Shown here: positions 12,901 through 23,843 of the stretch, in pieces
Position numbering within the stretch: the first letter of the stretch is position 1
How the letters are laid out: each line of letters starts with the position of its first letter
Source: Epiperipatus broadwayi
Taxonomy: Eukaryota > Onychophora > Udeonychophora > Euonychophora > Peripatidae
Direction: 5' to 3'
NCBI GenBank assembly: GCA_028023455.1
Contig: JAQFVV010012416.1
Location: 9,491,967-9,555,966 of the forward strand
Length of the DNA: 64,000 nt
Made by a program: the position numbers and the translations under genes
Notes under the pieces: generated by a model
The model's input: the letters and a program-made list of their open reading frames with translations, nothing else
Database searches by the model: none
Told to the model about the DNA's origin: nothing

Positions 12901-13648
12901 TAACATAATCTTTATTAATAAAGTGTATGGTTACATGTTTTATATTAGCTTAGATGTATAGTACTTATTATATATTTACACAAATATATTTTAGATACTA
13001 TAAGAAATTAATGATGCATATCTGTACACACACACACATATATATATATATTCATTTGTTATTAAAATCAGTTTTAAAAGAAATTATATGCAAATGATGG
13101 AGAACTTATTAGACATGAAATATGTTGTTAGATTTTAAATGGTTTTATGGGTTTAATATTCCGTTGGGTAGTTGCTTTATTATATATTATTTTTAAATAA
13201 ATATACTATATTAAGTTAATGATAAATATTGGTTATTAAAGCAAAGATCATATCCTAATTTTAATAATCAATGGTTACAGTAGTATAGGTAAGATTATTA
13301 AGCTTCATGTTGCTGCATATATACCTGGGGTTGCAAAAGTTTGATCTTCAGTTTTAATTTTATTTATTTTATTGTAGAAATGTGATTGCAGTATTTTAGC
13401 GGTTGGGCTAAAGCAGAAATCGCATCTAAGAAACTAGAGAGTGAATAAATTAAAAAATAGTTGTTGGGAAGGTCTCTCTTTATGCTGTTAATGAAAATGA
13501 TGAATAAGATTGATTAGGATTTAGTACTAGGTGAGAGGTCTCTATATTTGAAATGATGAACATCTAAAGAGAAAGTGTTAAATAGTGTCTTCCTCATTGT
13601 GGAAAAGTGAACAAGTTGAGTAACTTATTTATCATATCTTTTCCCATA
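12901..13648. other. No recognised gene; CA/TA microsatellite
   Basis: A CA then TA dinucleotide run lies at about 13026-13050. The rest is AT-rich without features that I recognise. Confidence 0.45.
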
Positions 13649-13855
13649 GTGATGTGATGTGATGCTCTAGTGCTTCTTCTTTCTTGGGACATCAGGAATC
13701 TCTCAGCCACTATGCCCAGAGAAACCTGTTAACCACCTTACCTTTCTATTCTCCACCCTGTTTTCCCCATATTCTTCTCTATCCTGCTTCATCCCATTTC
13801 TACAACATAATCTTTGTCAACTCTATGGCCTTTATATCTAAATCCCCCTCATAGT
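13649..13855 (-). mobile_element. LINE 3' untranslated end, truncated copy
   Basis: The reverse complement of this stretch matches 54455-54643, the 3' end of the LINE at 53291-54643. Shared landmarks in order are gatttagatataaaggcc, atagagttgacaaagatt, aacaggtttctctgggcat and gagattcctga. It ends in a short tail of atcac repeats (gtgatgtgatgtgatg on the plus strand), which identifies the 3' end of this LINE family. Only about 200 bp were kept, typical of LINE 5' truncation. Confidence 0.8.
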
Positions 13856-13862
13856 GTGGGGA

Positions 13863-15325
13863 TTTTTGACCCTACCATCTAGTGTCTATTAATTATAGTT
13901 AATTAATCTTCAATTCATTTTTTTTATATAATTTCTATATTTTGTTTTGGACATGTTTTTGTTTTTTTAATAAAGTATTTTATATTTTATTAGAATGTAA
14001 AGGCAATGTTTGTATAATTTTAATTTCTAATGAGTTTTGTTAGGAAATGTGATTGCTTTCTATTTTGGATTATATGCTTTCTTTTATATATATATAAAAC
14101 ATGTACAGTGATTTTACCAATTTTATAGCAGATATAATCACAAATAGCATTTGACATTCTCATCTAAATTAATTGTAATTCTTTTTTTTATTATTTATTA
14201 TAGGAAGTCTAACGTGTAAATATTGTACAGGAGGTAATCAATTTGTTTTCCTTACATTTGAGAGAATATTGTTTCGAAGACTGGAGTATATGGCTTCATT
14301 TAATAGGAGTAATGTTCGTAATGAGTTTCTGTAATAAAAAATATAAAAAATTCTGCTAAGATTTAAAATCTGGAAATTTACCATTAACAATTGCTCCTAA
14401 TACAAATATAGATTGAAAATTTTATTATAAAGACTAATCAATATATATTTTTTACATTAATTATGTGTGTATATGTACTTAATCAGACAAATTATTTCAC
14501 CACATTCTTGAGTCGTACTTCATAAACTCATAAATTATCAATCTAATAGAAAGAAAACTAACTAACCCTTTTCATTATATATATTGTAATAATTGACTCC
14601 AAGGAGATATTATGAGTACAAAGTACATGTTGCTTACTCACATGTTCGATGATGTGCTCTTAAGACTAAAGTAACAGTAATAGCATAGCAACATGTGTTA
14701 TTAATCATAAGTTATGGATTTTTACTTTTGGATTAACATATGGTCTGTTTTCTTTAACTAACTAAATAGTGATTATGTGCTGCTTTGTGGTTTCACTCTA
14801 AGTAACTATTAATCAGGCCAACTTTGGATGCCATCATTTCATTTCTATATTTGAATTTATATAATTTGAACCATATCTACATTATACTATTTTGTAGTTA
14901 CTCCCTATGTGTTTTATGAAATATGCAAAATATCTATTTAAATAATATAATCCAATAAAAAAAATCTGAATAATATTTATTCCCAAGTTTGGCTTTGTGT
15001 TATCATCATTCAATTTTTCCCTTAGCATCAATCTTTTCACCTCGTTTAATCTCCAACATGTACATAGGTTATTATACCAAGCACACATCTTCAGTTGGCA
15101 AGATTCTATTTTATTGCTATGGCTTTAATAATTTTCTTTCTTCTACTAAAGGTAATTTCAAAATTGGATTAATTAAATAATAACATATAGCAACTTCATT
15201 AAATTTCATTGCTCATAAATCTTAACTCATCTTACATATATATATATATCATGTGGTCGATAACCTTTAAGTATTCACATTACCTTTTTGACCTCATAAA
15301 TTCTGAATAATAGGCATATTCATAT
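13863..15325. other. No recognised feature
   Basis: AT-rich DNA without recognised repeats or coding motifs. Overlapping opposite-strand frames at 14882-15180 are short and without domains. Confidence 0.45.
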
Positions 15326-15332
15326 TTCCATA

Positions 15333-16211
15333 AATGGATATTACTCAGATGGATTTGGCTCTTCAAGATCCATACCACAAGGTTCACCGTTGAGTGGTCT
15401 ATTGTTCATAGAGTACATCGACCCTCTGATTAAAGAGCTAGATCAGCTTCCAGGTATATATGTGCCCCGGCTTAAGAAAAACATCAAGGTTTTTGCATAC
15501 ATGGATGACATACTTGTGATTCTTCCATCCCGTAAATATCTGAAGACACTTCATTCCATAATTACCAATTATACTAAAGATTATAAATTATCCATCAATC
15601 CTCACAAGTCATCATCCTGGTGCATCAACACTGGTAGGAAAATACTATCCAATTTTTTAGCGGAACCTCAGTGTTTTCTGGGGTTTCCTATCTTCAAGTC
15701 ACAGACTGCTATGTCTCTCTGCCTACAAAAAACTATCATAAGCAATGCTACTAAGGTGGTTCAGTCACTGTCAAGGACATACCTGTCCCTACAAGGGAAG
15801 ATTGCTCTTATTAATATGAAGATTATGGCGAGCATAAATTACTACCTGCCAATAATGACTGTTACCAAATCATTCAGCTTACAGATTCAGAGGCTCTGTG
15901 GTCAGCTCTTATGGAGAGGTCGGACCACTGCAATTAGCATCCGCAGACTTCTGTTTCACAGGAGACAGAATGGTATGGGTCTCCATTCAATACAGACAAT
16001 CAATTTCCAAAAAGGGCATTCACTTTTAGTAAACCTGGGGAAAAAATACCCTCTATCAAATATTATAGAGACTGTAATACCTACTGACAGACCTCCCCCC
16101 AGTAAACACACATGCTTGACACCATTATTAAACAACAATCTCTATACATCGGGCACTCAACAACAGAGTTTAATAATAAAATCAACATCTGGCAGGCACA
16201 TTGTCTGCTGA
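15333..16211 (+). pseudogene. LINE reverse transcriptase, C-terminal two thirds
   Basis: The frame reads Ile-Pro-Gln-Gly-Ser-Pro-Leu-Ser-Gly-Leu (RT motif B), then Phe-Ala-Tyr-Met-Asp-Asp-Ile-Leu (catalytic YMDD box), then Cys-Phe-Leu-Gly-Phe-Pro, and later Ser-Leu-Gln-Gly-Lys-Ile-Ala-Leu-Ile-Asn and Leu-Leu-Trp-Arg-Gly-Arg. That order and wording fit L1/Tx1-type LINEs better than RTE or CR1, though the clade call is tentative. The homology starts before the first Met, so the Met at 15390 is internal. The frame is open to 16211 and then shifts. The YMDD aspartates are intact, but the motif A half of the palm is missing. Confidence 0.78.
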
Positions 16212-16289
16212 ATCCTGTTAATACAGTTATTTATGCTCATCTAGGGTGCAGCAATCAGAATCACCTCAATATTTAAATATCTGCTACTG

Positions 16290-16748
16290 GAGCCCAAACT
16301 TTTGGATTATCTGATCAAGGTGAATATGGATTCCATGCCAACTAATACATTCTTATACTACAAGTTGTTTCTAAATAAAATAGACCCTATTTGTCATGCC
16401 TGTTCTAGAGGAGAGGAGTCCTTTAATCATCTGTTAAATATATGTCCAGGCTATGACAGTATTCGAAGAGTTATCTCTCAACACTGCATTATAGCAGTAG
16501 ATAAAATCCTGGACATCAGGGGTTGTCTCTTCTCTGGAGACTTTACAGTAATCAGGTTATCTATCTTCCTGACATATGCTTTTTGGTACACAAGGTGCAG
16601 GACAAAGTTCACACAACCAACACCGGATCCCAATGCTATATTTTGCGATAAGCTCAAAGCTCTTCAAGACAAGGATAAGATACTATCCTCTAGATTTCTG
16701 TTTAATAATACATGGAGCCTACTAGTATGGCCCACAGACTCTACATGA
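16290..16748 (+). pseudogene. LINE C-terminal Cys/His domain
   Basis: A second frame, offset from the RT frame by a frameshift between about 16211 and 16300, continues the same LINE protein. It carries Cys-His-Ala-Cys, then Ser-Phe-Asn-His-Leu-Leu, then Ile-Cys-Pro-Gly, a C-x2-C...H-x4-C arrangement typical of the end of L1/Tx1-like ORF2 proteins. The stop at 16746-16748 is probably the native one, because a 3' untranslated stretch with a polyadenylation signal follows. The frameshift is direct evidence that the copy is dead. Confidence 0.72.
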
Positions 16749-17070
16749 ATTTTGGACCTGATATATCCACATTGTAGTGTATCGTAGAAGAAGTAGTCTG
16801 TGTTGCAACATGTTGGATTCTACTAGAGGGGCATTGATTTCACACTACATGTATCCCAGCTGATAAGTTAGCATTATTGGGCCATTCTCTGCGCTAGTAG
16901 GGGTGGGCAGTACCAACAAAATAGTACGTATTTGCTCATATTATAATCTGCTAGTGCGGAGAATGGCTCTGGCATACTTTTTCCAGACCAACGCCAGCAA
17001 TGGATGAGCCAACATTAACAAAGTGTATTTATTATGCATCTGTACAATTTTATAATGTCAATAAATATAT

Positions 17071-18017
17071 TTTTAAATATAAATTCTTATATCTTCTAAA
17101 TTTTATTCTGAATCAATTTAATCTCAGCATAGAAACTTTATTAAATTTTCTTTTTTTTTTGCCTAGTGTCATACAATCAATAAATTTGATATTTTTGAGA
17201 GTTCACATTAAGCTTTACATAAATTTCTTGTGAATCATTATACCTTATTTCCTTTTTTTTTTTTTTTTGTCTTTGTCTCCATCTAAATTCATAAATGCTT
17301 ATATTTGCCAAATTTTATTCTGTGTCAACTTAATTTCAATCTGTATGTTTTTGACTTTATGAAGGAATGTTGTGTGGTGTTTGTGTTTTATTAATGTTTA
17401 TCCTGATAAATGTTTTCATGATAAACTAGTTATTTTTATATTATTAATCATATAATGCTTTGGTATCATCTTGCATTGACTAAGACAGTCGTATAATTAC
17501 TGAAACTTTTATGCGAATAACTATCACTTATATTTGAATGACTAAATGGTAAATTCTGTACATAAATGTCTAAATATACTAAATCAATTTAATAAATAAT
17601 AGATCCTTATTAAGATTAATCATTACTTATGAAAATAATACTTAATTAAAATATGTTCATTTATAATAATTCTTGATTGAAAACACATCTGATTCTTTGC
17701 AATATTTTTCCATTTAAATATGTTATTAATTATTTATTTTTACACTTCAATGATAAATTCACTTACACACACACATAATATGGCTATCACTTATGTTGCC
17801 TTAGATTTGTATTCCACTTAAATTATAAATTTATCTTTTTTCTTCTTAAAATGTTTCCAATGAAATGTACATTTTCCTCTTGTTTTAACTTCTAAAATGT
17901 TTTATTCTAAAGTAAGACATAAGCATAATCCTTTTATGCTTTCAAAGGTTTGCTTTATTCATTTTCATATTTTGACAGTTTAAAGAAGCATAAATTGGGA
18001 ATGCGTACATTTTTCTT
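17071..18017. other. No recognised feature
   Basis: AT-rich sequence with poly-T runs at 17150 and 17255 and a CA run near 17764. No coding motifs were recognised. Confidence 0.45.
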
Positions 18018-18137
18018 ATTTAGTATGATGAGTTGTTCTATTTTAATTGTTATTTTGTTTAGACACATTTATTTCAACTACTCTCCCATCATAAAAACAA
18101 AATAACAATTAAAATAGAACAACTCATCATACTAAAT
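18018..18137. repeat. Perfect 43-bp inverted repeat
   Basis: Arms at 18018-18060 and 18095-18137 are exact reverse complements. The left starts atttagtatgatgagttgtt and the right ends aactcatcatactaaat. A 34-base spacer separates them. The perfect identity over 43 bp in otherwise diverged DNA suggests recent origin or ongoing conversion between the arms. No terminal motif of a known transposon was recognised. Confidence 0.9.
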
Positions 18138-18364
18138 ATTTCAGCATAAAATAAAACCTATTAATATCAAAGAAGCCACTAACAATTATTTTAGTAGGGA
18201 AAAGTGCTCAAGTTTTATTTTAGACTATATGGATTTGTTTCAGCTGCAAGAAACTTTAAAACGGTTATTAAAATTTATCTTTAGTTTTCACATAATCCCA
18301 TTGACCAGAAATGTTATGTTTTAGTTTGGCCCACAAGAATGCTTACTATATTATCACAGGATCA

Positions 18365-18705
18365 AGTTAGAAACTTGTTTGGGGGTATTGGATGAGTAGG
18401 CAATAGATATAAGGATTTTATGTCCAAATCCTTTTGCATCCATTGATTACTAAGGCTGGCACTTTATGGTGCTATGGTATGGAGTTGCATTATGTGAGGG
18501 TTGCTTTAGATTCTAAGATCAAAGTGCAGTGCTCTTCGATCCAAGGATCCTCACTGAGGAAAGCAACAAGTTAAAAATTAGTCTGGGGATATTGGATGAG
18601 TATGCTCTAGATGGGGATTTTATGCACAAAGCTTCTTGCATCCATTGGTTACTAAGGTTTGCACTGGGTGGCACTACTATATGGAGAGTTTGCTACTGTT
18701 TTAAG
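18365..18705 (+). repeat. Two tandem copies of repeat family A
   Basis: Copy one spans about 18365-18500 and copy two about 18525-18705. Both carry attggatgagta, a ggattttatg block, gcatccattg and a block ending in tatggag. They are diverged from each other, so the tandem arrangement is old or they inserted independently. The 61-codon frame at 18529-18714 is only the repeat read through. Confidence 0.7.
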
Positions 18706-19711
18706 ATTACATAATCCTTCCCCTTTCTGAAAAACATTATTAACTAATTATACTCACAATCTTCATGATTAATTCAGCTCATAATTTCTTGGCTTGCTGT
18801 TCTTAAGTTAAATTCTGTGTCAGATAAATCTCCAGGCTTTGGCAATAATCTTTTATGTGGAAGAATCAACCACAGAAAGCTCTACACACAGTATGGTGAA
18901 ATCTTATGCAATAATGGATAGCTATTTGACTAAATATGAATAGTAATTTATTTGATCAGATTTTCACTTTTATATCACTTTATATACCATTGATTCATCC
19001 TACTCCCTTTTATGTTAACCCCAAAAAAATGTTTTTTGGCCACCAAGAAAATATCCATATGGACTTTTAAAAAATGTTTTTTTTTAAAAAAAAAATGTTT
19101 TCAGTAATTATTATAAATATGTTTTTAAAGAGAACAAATAAAAAATATTGCAAGTTTCAAATTTTAAATTTTTCTTAAAACTTTTATTTCAATATGTCTC
19201 ATTTTTCATTAATCCTTTGCTAATTAAAACGTGCATGAAGTATTTTAAAATGCAGACTGAAGACATTCTGAACTAAAATTTTAATTTCTAAAATCTAAAA
19301 TAATTATTTTTACAATTGATTATTAAAATAAATATTTTTACAATTGATTATTAAATTCCATTAGATCTTAATTTTCTAATATTATTTCTGTTTGTGGACT
19401 AATCCCACGTTTTTGTACCTACATATAGCTTGCATGTATATAAACCAGAACTTCAGTGTTAACCTTCATTATTCTAAAACATTGATCCTATTAAAGTTTT
19501 ATAAAATCTTGCTTTAAACTATAATTAAATAAGTTTTACCAACTGTAACTATTACAGTATTTAGATTTCTTTTTCTTTACCTCTTTCTTCACTCCTTTTT
19601 TATATAAATGATAACTGGATGCGAACAAATTACTATGAATTGGCCATTTCAATAAATAAATTTATATTTATTGAGAGAAAAAAAACCAATCGCCAAATGA
19701 CTTATAGATAT
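18706..19711. other. No recognised feature
   Basis: AT-rich flank of the LTR element with poly-A and poly-T runs. A short direct repeat containing ttttacaattgattatta occurs twice near 19310-19350. No gene was recognised. Confidence 0.45.
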
Positions 19712-20266
19712 TGTACCAATATTGAAATTGGCACATACTAATTTATCTAAAAAAATATATTATAAAAATCTAAAGTGTCTTTATTAAACAAAATACAGTT
19801 GTTTTCGAAAAAAGTAAGAGTCAAATAGTTTTCTATCATCAGTTTTTGAAATAAAAGTTAGAAAAACTTACAATTACTTAATGAAAAGAAGGGAGGGGGA
19901 GTTTTCCTATAGAAAAAACTAAGAGTTCATAAAAGTTAAAGAGTTGTTATTATTACAAATTAAAAGTTAAAATATAAATCTCTTTTCATTCAAGCTTATT
20001 ATAATAAATTATATATGTGCGTGCGAGTGTAAATAAATGTATGCATGTTAGAATAATATTAAAAAATATAAATGAAAGTTAAAAGGAAATTATATTTAAA
20101 AAACACACAGCAGTGGGCTACTAATTAAAGATACAAAAACAACATGTTTATGAAGGCTACTACTAATTAAACAATCTTCAAAAACACATTTTCAAAGGAT
20201 TAGTTACTAAAAAAATTTTGACCACACGTATTGCCAGAGGATATTAAAACAAAAACACTTCGCAGA

Positions 20267-20274
20267 TATAAATA
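20267..20274 (+). promoter_or_regulatory. TATA box of the 5' LTR
   Basis: The sequence tataaata lies in cgcagatataaatagcc and is conserved in the 3' LTR at 24397-24404. About 25-35 bases downstream are repeated tcagt motifs resembling initiators. This is the likely pol II start for the element's transcript. Confidence 0.7.
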
Positions 20275-20511
20275 GCCAGATTTTTATCGGAGTTTCAGTT
20301 TCAACCTAGTTTTCAGTGTCAGTCTTGTTTCAGTTCAGATAACAGTGCAGTTTATATTATGTATCCAGAAACAGAAATGCAGTGCTGAGCAGCTTTTGGG
20401 AATATACGCTCTTACTTCAGCCTTTTAGTCCAACAAGATCATCAAAACCTGCCCATGAAATTTCTAAATAACAGCTCAGAAATCCTCTGTCAATGTTCAA
20501 CTGTCTCCAAA

Positions 20512-20517
20512 AATAAA
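20512..20517 (+). terminator. Candidate LTR polyadenylation signal
   Basis: An aataaa hexamer about 240 bases downstream of the TATA box. It sits where an R region could end. In the 3' LTR the same hexamer would end the element's RNA. Assignment rests on position only. Confidence 0.45.
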
Positions 20518-21358
20518 ACCAACGGATTAGCATCAAATCTCCTCAAGAAACGTCAAATCTAACCGGTTAGATATACTCCGTCAGAAGCAGCTAACAACAA
20601 GCAATATCCACGTTCCAAAAATCCTAGGTAAAACATTTTATTATTCTCATTTATATATAGTAACCACCACTGTAATTCGTAGATCCTACAGAGACAAGTA
20701 ATTTGAACTCTATAAGCATGCATAAAATGAACTATTGTTGCGCATGTTTGTGAATGTTAGATAATTTATCAATGTCAAATATTATTTTGCTTTTTCATAA
20801 GATATATTGTGTTAATTTAAAATGTGTGTGACAAAAATACCAATATTATGTTAGTTAAAAATTATAAAGATATTTAAATTTAGTATAATTAATGCTAGTT
20901 AAAATAAATTGTCTTTAAACTAAAACTTTATTTGTCGGTCAATTCTTTTTATCAATTTCTTTTTATCAAATTCTTTTTATCAATCTCTTTTTACCAATTC
21001 TTTTTTCTATATTTTATTATTGATTAAAATTAGACTGGGCTAGTTTTTGGGATCGTTTCGAGCACTGGATTATGAGCCTACTGACCAAATACATTAGTCT
21101 GAGACTAGCTGGCACCTGGGGTTTACTCCGAAACAAATAAAGTGTTTGGATAGTAGGGGTTTGAATCTAGCAGCCGAGGTGGGCCATTGTTGATAGTTAA
21201 AGCTATCAATAATATCCCATTTTGCTCGAATGTGCCGGTTCGTTCACATAACATTTGTAATTAAATAAGATTATAAATGTATTAGGAAGGAGTTTGAAAC
21301 CAGCTAAAACATTTATACGTGTAAGTAAGTTCATTTTTGCAGGTCGATCCGGTACAAA

Positions 21359-21379
21359 TGGTGCCCAATGTGGGGCTGG
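21359..21379 (+). promoter_or_regulatory. Primer binding site, tRNA-Lys
   Basis: Starting 2 bases after the LTR, tggtgcccaatgtggggct is complementary to the 3' end of metazoan tRNA-Lys(CTT), whose complement I recall as tggcgcccaacgtggggct. That is two differences in 19 bases. The place and the leading tgg fit a tRNA primer site. Confidence 0.82.
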
Positions 21380-21752
21380 ACCTAAGAAACAACAGTAATT
21401 AAATACTTTGTTTCTTGTTTAAAAATAAAAATCTTAAAGAAAAGCTAAATTATGTATTTAAAGTGGTTCAAATTTTAAAAAAAGAATTGACCGAAACCTT
21501 TTTTCTTCTTTAAATGAAAAGAGATTTATGCCATTTACATTGGTTAAAATAAATCATTCTGTTAAATCAGAGGGACAGTTGGGTGTTTTGGGCAGAGCTA
21601 AAGCGTTAGGATTGGGTAGAGAAAAATGAACAGAAAGGGGGCGGAGTCAGCATATGTTTCCATCTTAGTAAGAAAAATAAATAAACAATAATAATATTTG
21701 ATTTGTTAATGCAAAAGATAATTTTAAAAAAATAAAAAGTAATAGTGTATCT

Positions 21753-22404
21753 ATGAATAAAGAAATGGAGCCGGTAGAAAGCCCAATATATTTTAAAAAT
21801 CCACAGTTAGTGGAAAAAGAGAAAGAAGTACCTGAGATGCGAATGATGATGAAAATGATGATGAATATTATGCAAGAGTTTATAGAAGAATTGTGTCAGA
21901 AATTGGAACAAATCCAGTTAGAACTCAAAGCAGAATTGATGAAAGAAATTAATCAGGTCAAAATAGAAATGATTACATAAATGAAGGAAATAAGATGTGA
22001 AATTAGAGGAAAGGTAGAGAAAAATCAAGAGATCATAGAAGTAGAATTTGTCAAAGAAAATAAGGAAGTTGAGGTCATGAAAGGGATAGTAGAGTCAGAT
22101 AGTGGTAAATATAGTAGTTTGGAAATAGAAATTAAATTAGAATCAGATAGCGTTGCTACAGAAAAAGTAGAAACAAATGTAGATCAAGAAATAGAAAGAG
22201 AGTTATAAGTTCAAGGTAGAAGATAGCGTAGAAATGTTTTTACAAAAATTTAAAAAGGTTAAAGTAAAAGTTTGTGTTCATTTTAAACGGAGATTTAAAA
22301 CGAAGAGAAAGAATAGAAAAAAATATTCACAGTTAGGAAAAATACGGAGGTCTGTGAAACTTAAAGGTTTTCTAATTTACAAGGCAGAAAATAGAACAAA
22401 ATGA
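21753..22404 (+). pseudogene. Gag-like coiled-coil and basic protein, broken
   Basis: The first part (21753-21980) is rich in Glu, Lys, Met and Leu and reads as a coiled coil. A single taa stop at 21978 is followed directly by an atg in the same frame, so 21981-22208 continues the same acidic, helix-prone protein. Near 22203 a +1 shift opens a third stretch (22204-22404) without its own Met. That stretch is strongly basic, with Lys-Arg-Lys and Arg-Arg runs, as expected for an RNA-binding tail. Coiled coil followed by a basic tail is a plausible Gag substitute, but there is no zinc knuckle or major homology region. Function is inferred only from position in the element. The stop and frameshift mean this copy makes no full protein unless they are bypassed. 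Confidence 0.55.
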
Positions 22405-23826
22405 GAAAGAGATAAAGCAATAAATTTTAATAGAGGGAGAAATGTGAGAATATGGAGTATAATTTATGTTAGTGAGTTAGTAGAATAGAAAGAAAGAAGG
22501 AACTGCCTGACATAGTTTAAAAGCTAGTAAACGGGCGGAATAGTAAAGGAAATAAACAAAAAGGATCGGAAATGGACTATGAATAAAATGATTATTCTAA
22601 CATAAATAAATCTGAGAAGTTTTAATCTGAAACTTCTATTTAAAACTAAAATAAAATTAAAAATAACTGAATAATGATAAATTAAAAGGAAAGTTAAAAT
22701 CAGGATTTGTTTAAGTAATAATAATAATGGAGGCTTCGTAAAATAAAAGATTTTTTTTCCCTCTCCACGCACATATTAATAAAGAAAGTAGCGTAATAAA
22801 ATAAAAGTTTGTTCTAAATACATGCACGGTTAAGAAAAGGATGTAAATAAATTGTTTAAAATAATCAAGATAAAAAAAAAATCTCTAGTAAAATAATAAT
22901 GAATAAATCGTAATAAAGTAAAATAGTTTTTCTGAGTACATGCACGTTAAAATAAAATAGTTTTGAATATAGCAAGTTAATAAAAGAAAGTAAATAAATG
23001 GTTTAAAGTAATTAAGTCAAGTCAAATATCTGTATAATAATGAAGAGCAATAAAATCAAATAGTTTTCTAGATATATGCACGTTCAATAAGGAAGTTAAA
23101 AGTAATAGTTTAAGAAAAAAATAATATTGTAATATAAATAAATATGTTAAAGTAATGTTCATGCATATTTAAAAATAATATTGAAAGGTTAAAATAATAT
23201 AAAATATAAAGTCAATCTAAGTTATATTAAGAGTGTATAAGGGTTTGAAATAAAGGGATGAGGGTAGTATTGAAATAAGTTTAGATAAGGATTAAGTTTA
23301 AAGCTGTCGACTGGATAAATCTTAGTACCCGTACTGGATTGGCAGGGATCATTCCTCTTTTAAAATGCGCACTGGGCAAATCCAGCATGAGCCACAAGTC
23401 ACTTTTTCAGGGGAGAATCCCCATATCTCGTACCTCATTTTCCAAAGTGTAAGTCAAAAATGGACAGTTGATAATTCTTGCCATTTGCAGCACCCTTTTC
23501 TTAGTCAAAGTCCGATCGAGAGAATCGGCAACCGAAGCTTCGTTTTTCATAGTGTAAGTCGGTATAAGTCAGCAAATCTGCATCCGCCTCATTTCCAAAA
23601 GATCCCTGTGTCACAAAATTAGTTTGTCCGGTGGTCACTATCCAGGACTCCGAACATTGTAAGCAATGTCTTCAGCACAGAAAGAAGTAAAGCATAATTG
23701 AAGATTGCCCTTAGTATGAAAAGTGAAAGAGATTTAAAAAGCAAACTTAGAAAAATATTAATAATTAGAATTAAGAATTAAAGTTGTCCGAGATAAAATG
23801 GTCAAAAATGACACATTTTACTCTCA
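22405..23826 (+). other. Non-coding interior of the LTR element
   Basis: No pol-like domains in any frame. The stretch 22560-23240 is A-rich with several loosely repeated units carrying acatgcacgtt or atgcacg (near 22820, 22930, 23078 and 23160) and aaataaa blocks, so it looks like diverged tandem repeats. Around 23290-23640 the base mix is more balanced. An 85-codon frame at 23365-23622 has no known domain, though tagtgtaagtc-like phrases recur within it (near 23448 and 23550). This part might hold packaging or dimerisation signals, which is speculation. Confidence 0.5.
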
Positions 23827-23843
23827 AATGAAGGGGGGTGCAA
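23827..23843 (+). promoter_or_regulatory. Polypurine tract
   Basis: aaatgaaggggggtgcaa ends directly before the tgtacc start of the 3' LTR. A purine run in this place primes plus-strand DNA in LTR elements. Confidence 0.82.

Larger units (their letters stand above)
15326..17070 (+). mobile_element. 5'-truncated LINE, L1/Tx1-like
   Basis: The homologous region starts at about 15326 with frames for Gly-Tyr-Tyr-Ser-Asp-Gly, ahead of the first Met at 15390. It covers RT motifs, the thumb, and a C-terminal Cys/His motif, then about 250 bp of 3' untranslated sequence with an aataaa at about 17062. Within that 3' region a 20-bp inverted pair (gccattctctgcgctagtag at 16881 and its near complement at about 16948) can form a hairpin. 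Endonuclease and N-terminal RT regions are absent, consistent with 5' truncation on insertion. I could not fix the target duplication. Confidence 0.75.
19712..21356 (+). repeat. 5' long terminal repeat
   Basis: This 1645-bp repeat has a near-identical partner at 23844-25491. It begins tgtaccaatattgaaattgg and ends in ggtaca, forming a short terminal inverted repeat. It includes a TATA box, a candidate polyadenylation signal and a run of about five short units near 20940-21005 built on aattctttttatc. Confidence 0.93.

Noticed and set aside
23365-23622. 85-codon frame in the LTR element as env or pol remnant
   Set aside because: None of the catalytic or zinc motifs of RT, RNase H, integrase or protease is present, and there is no signal peptide or membrane anchor.
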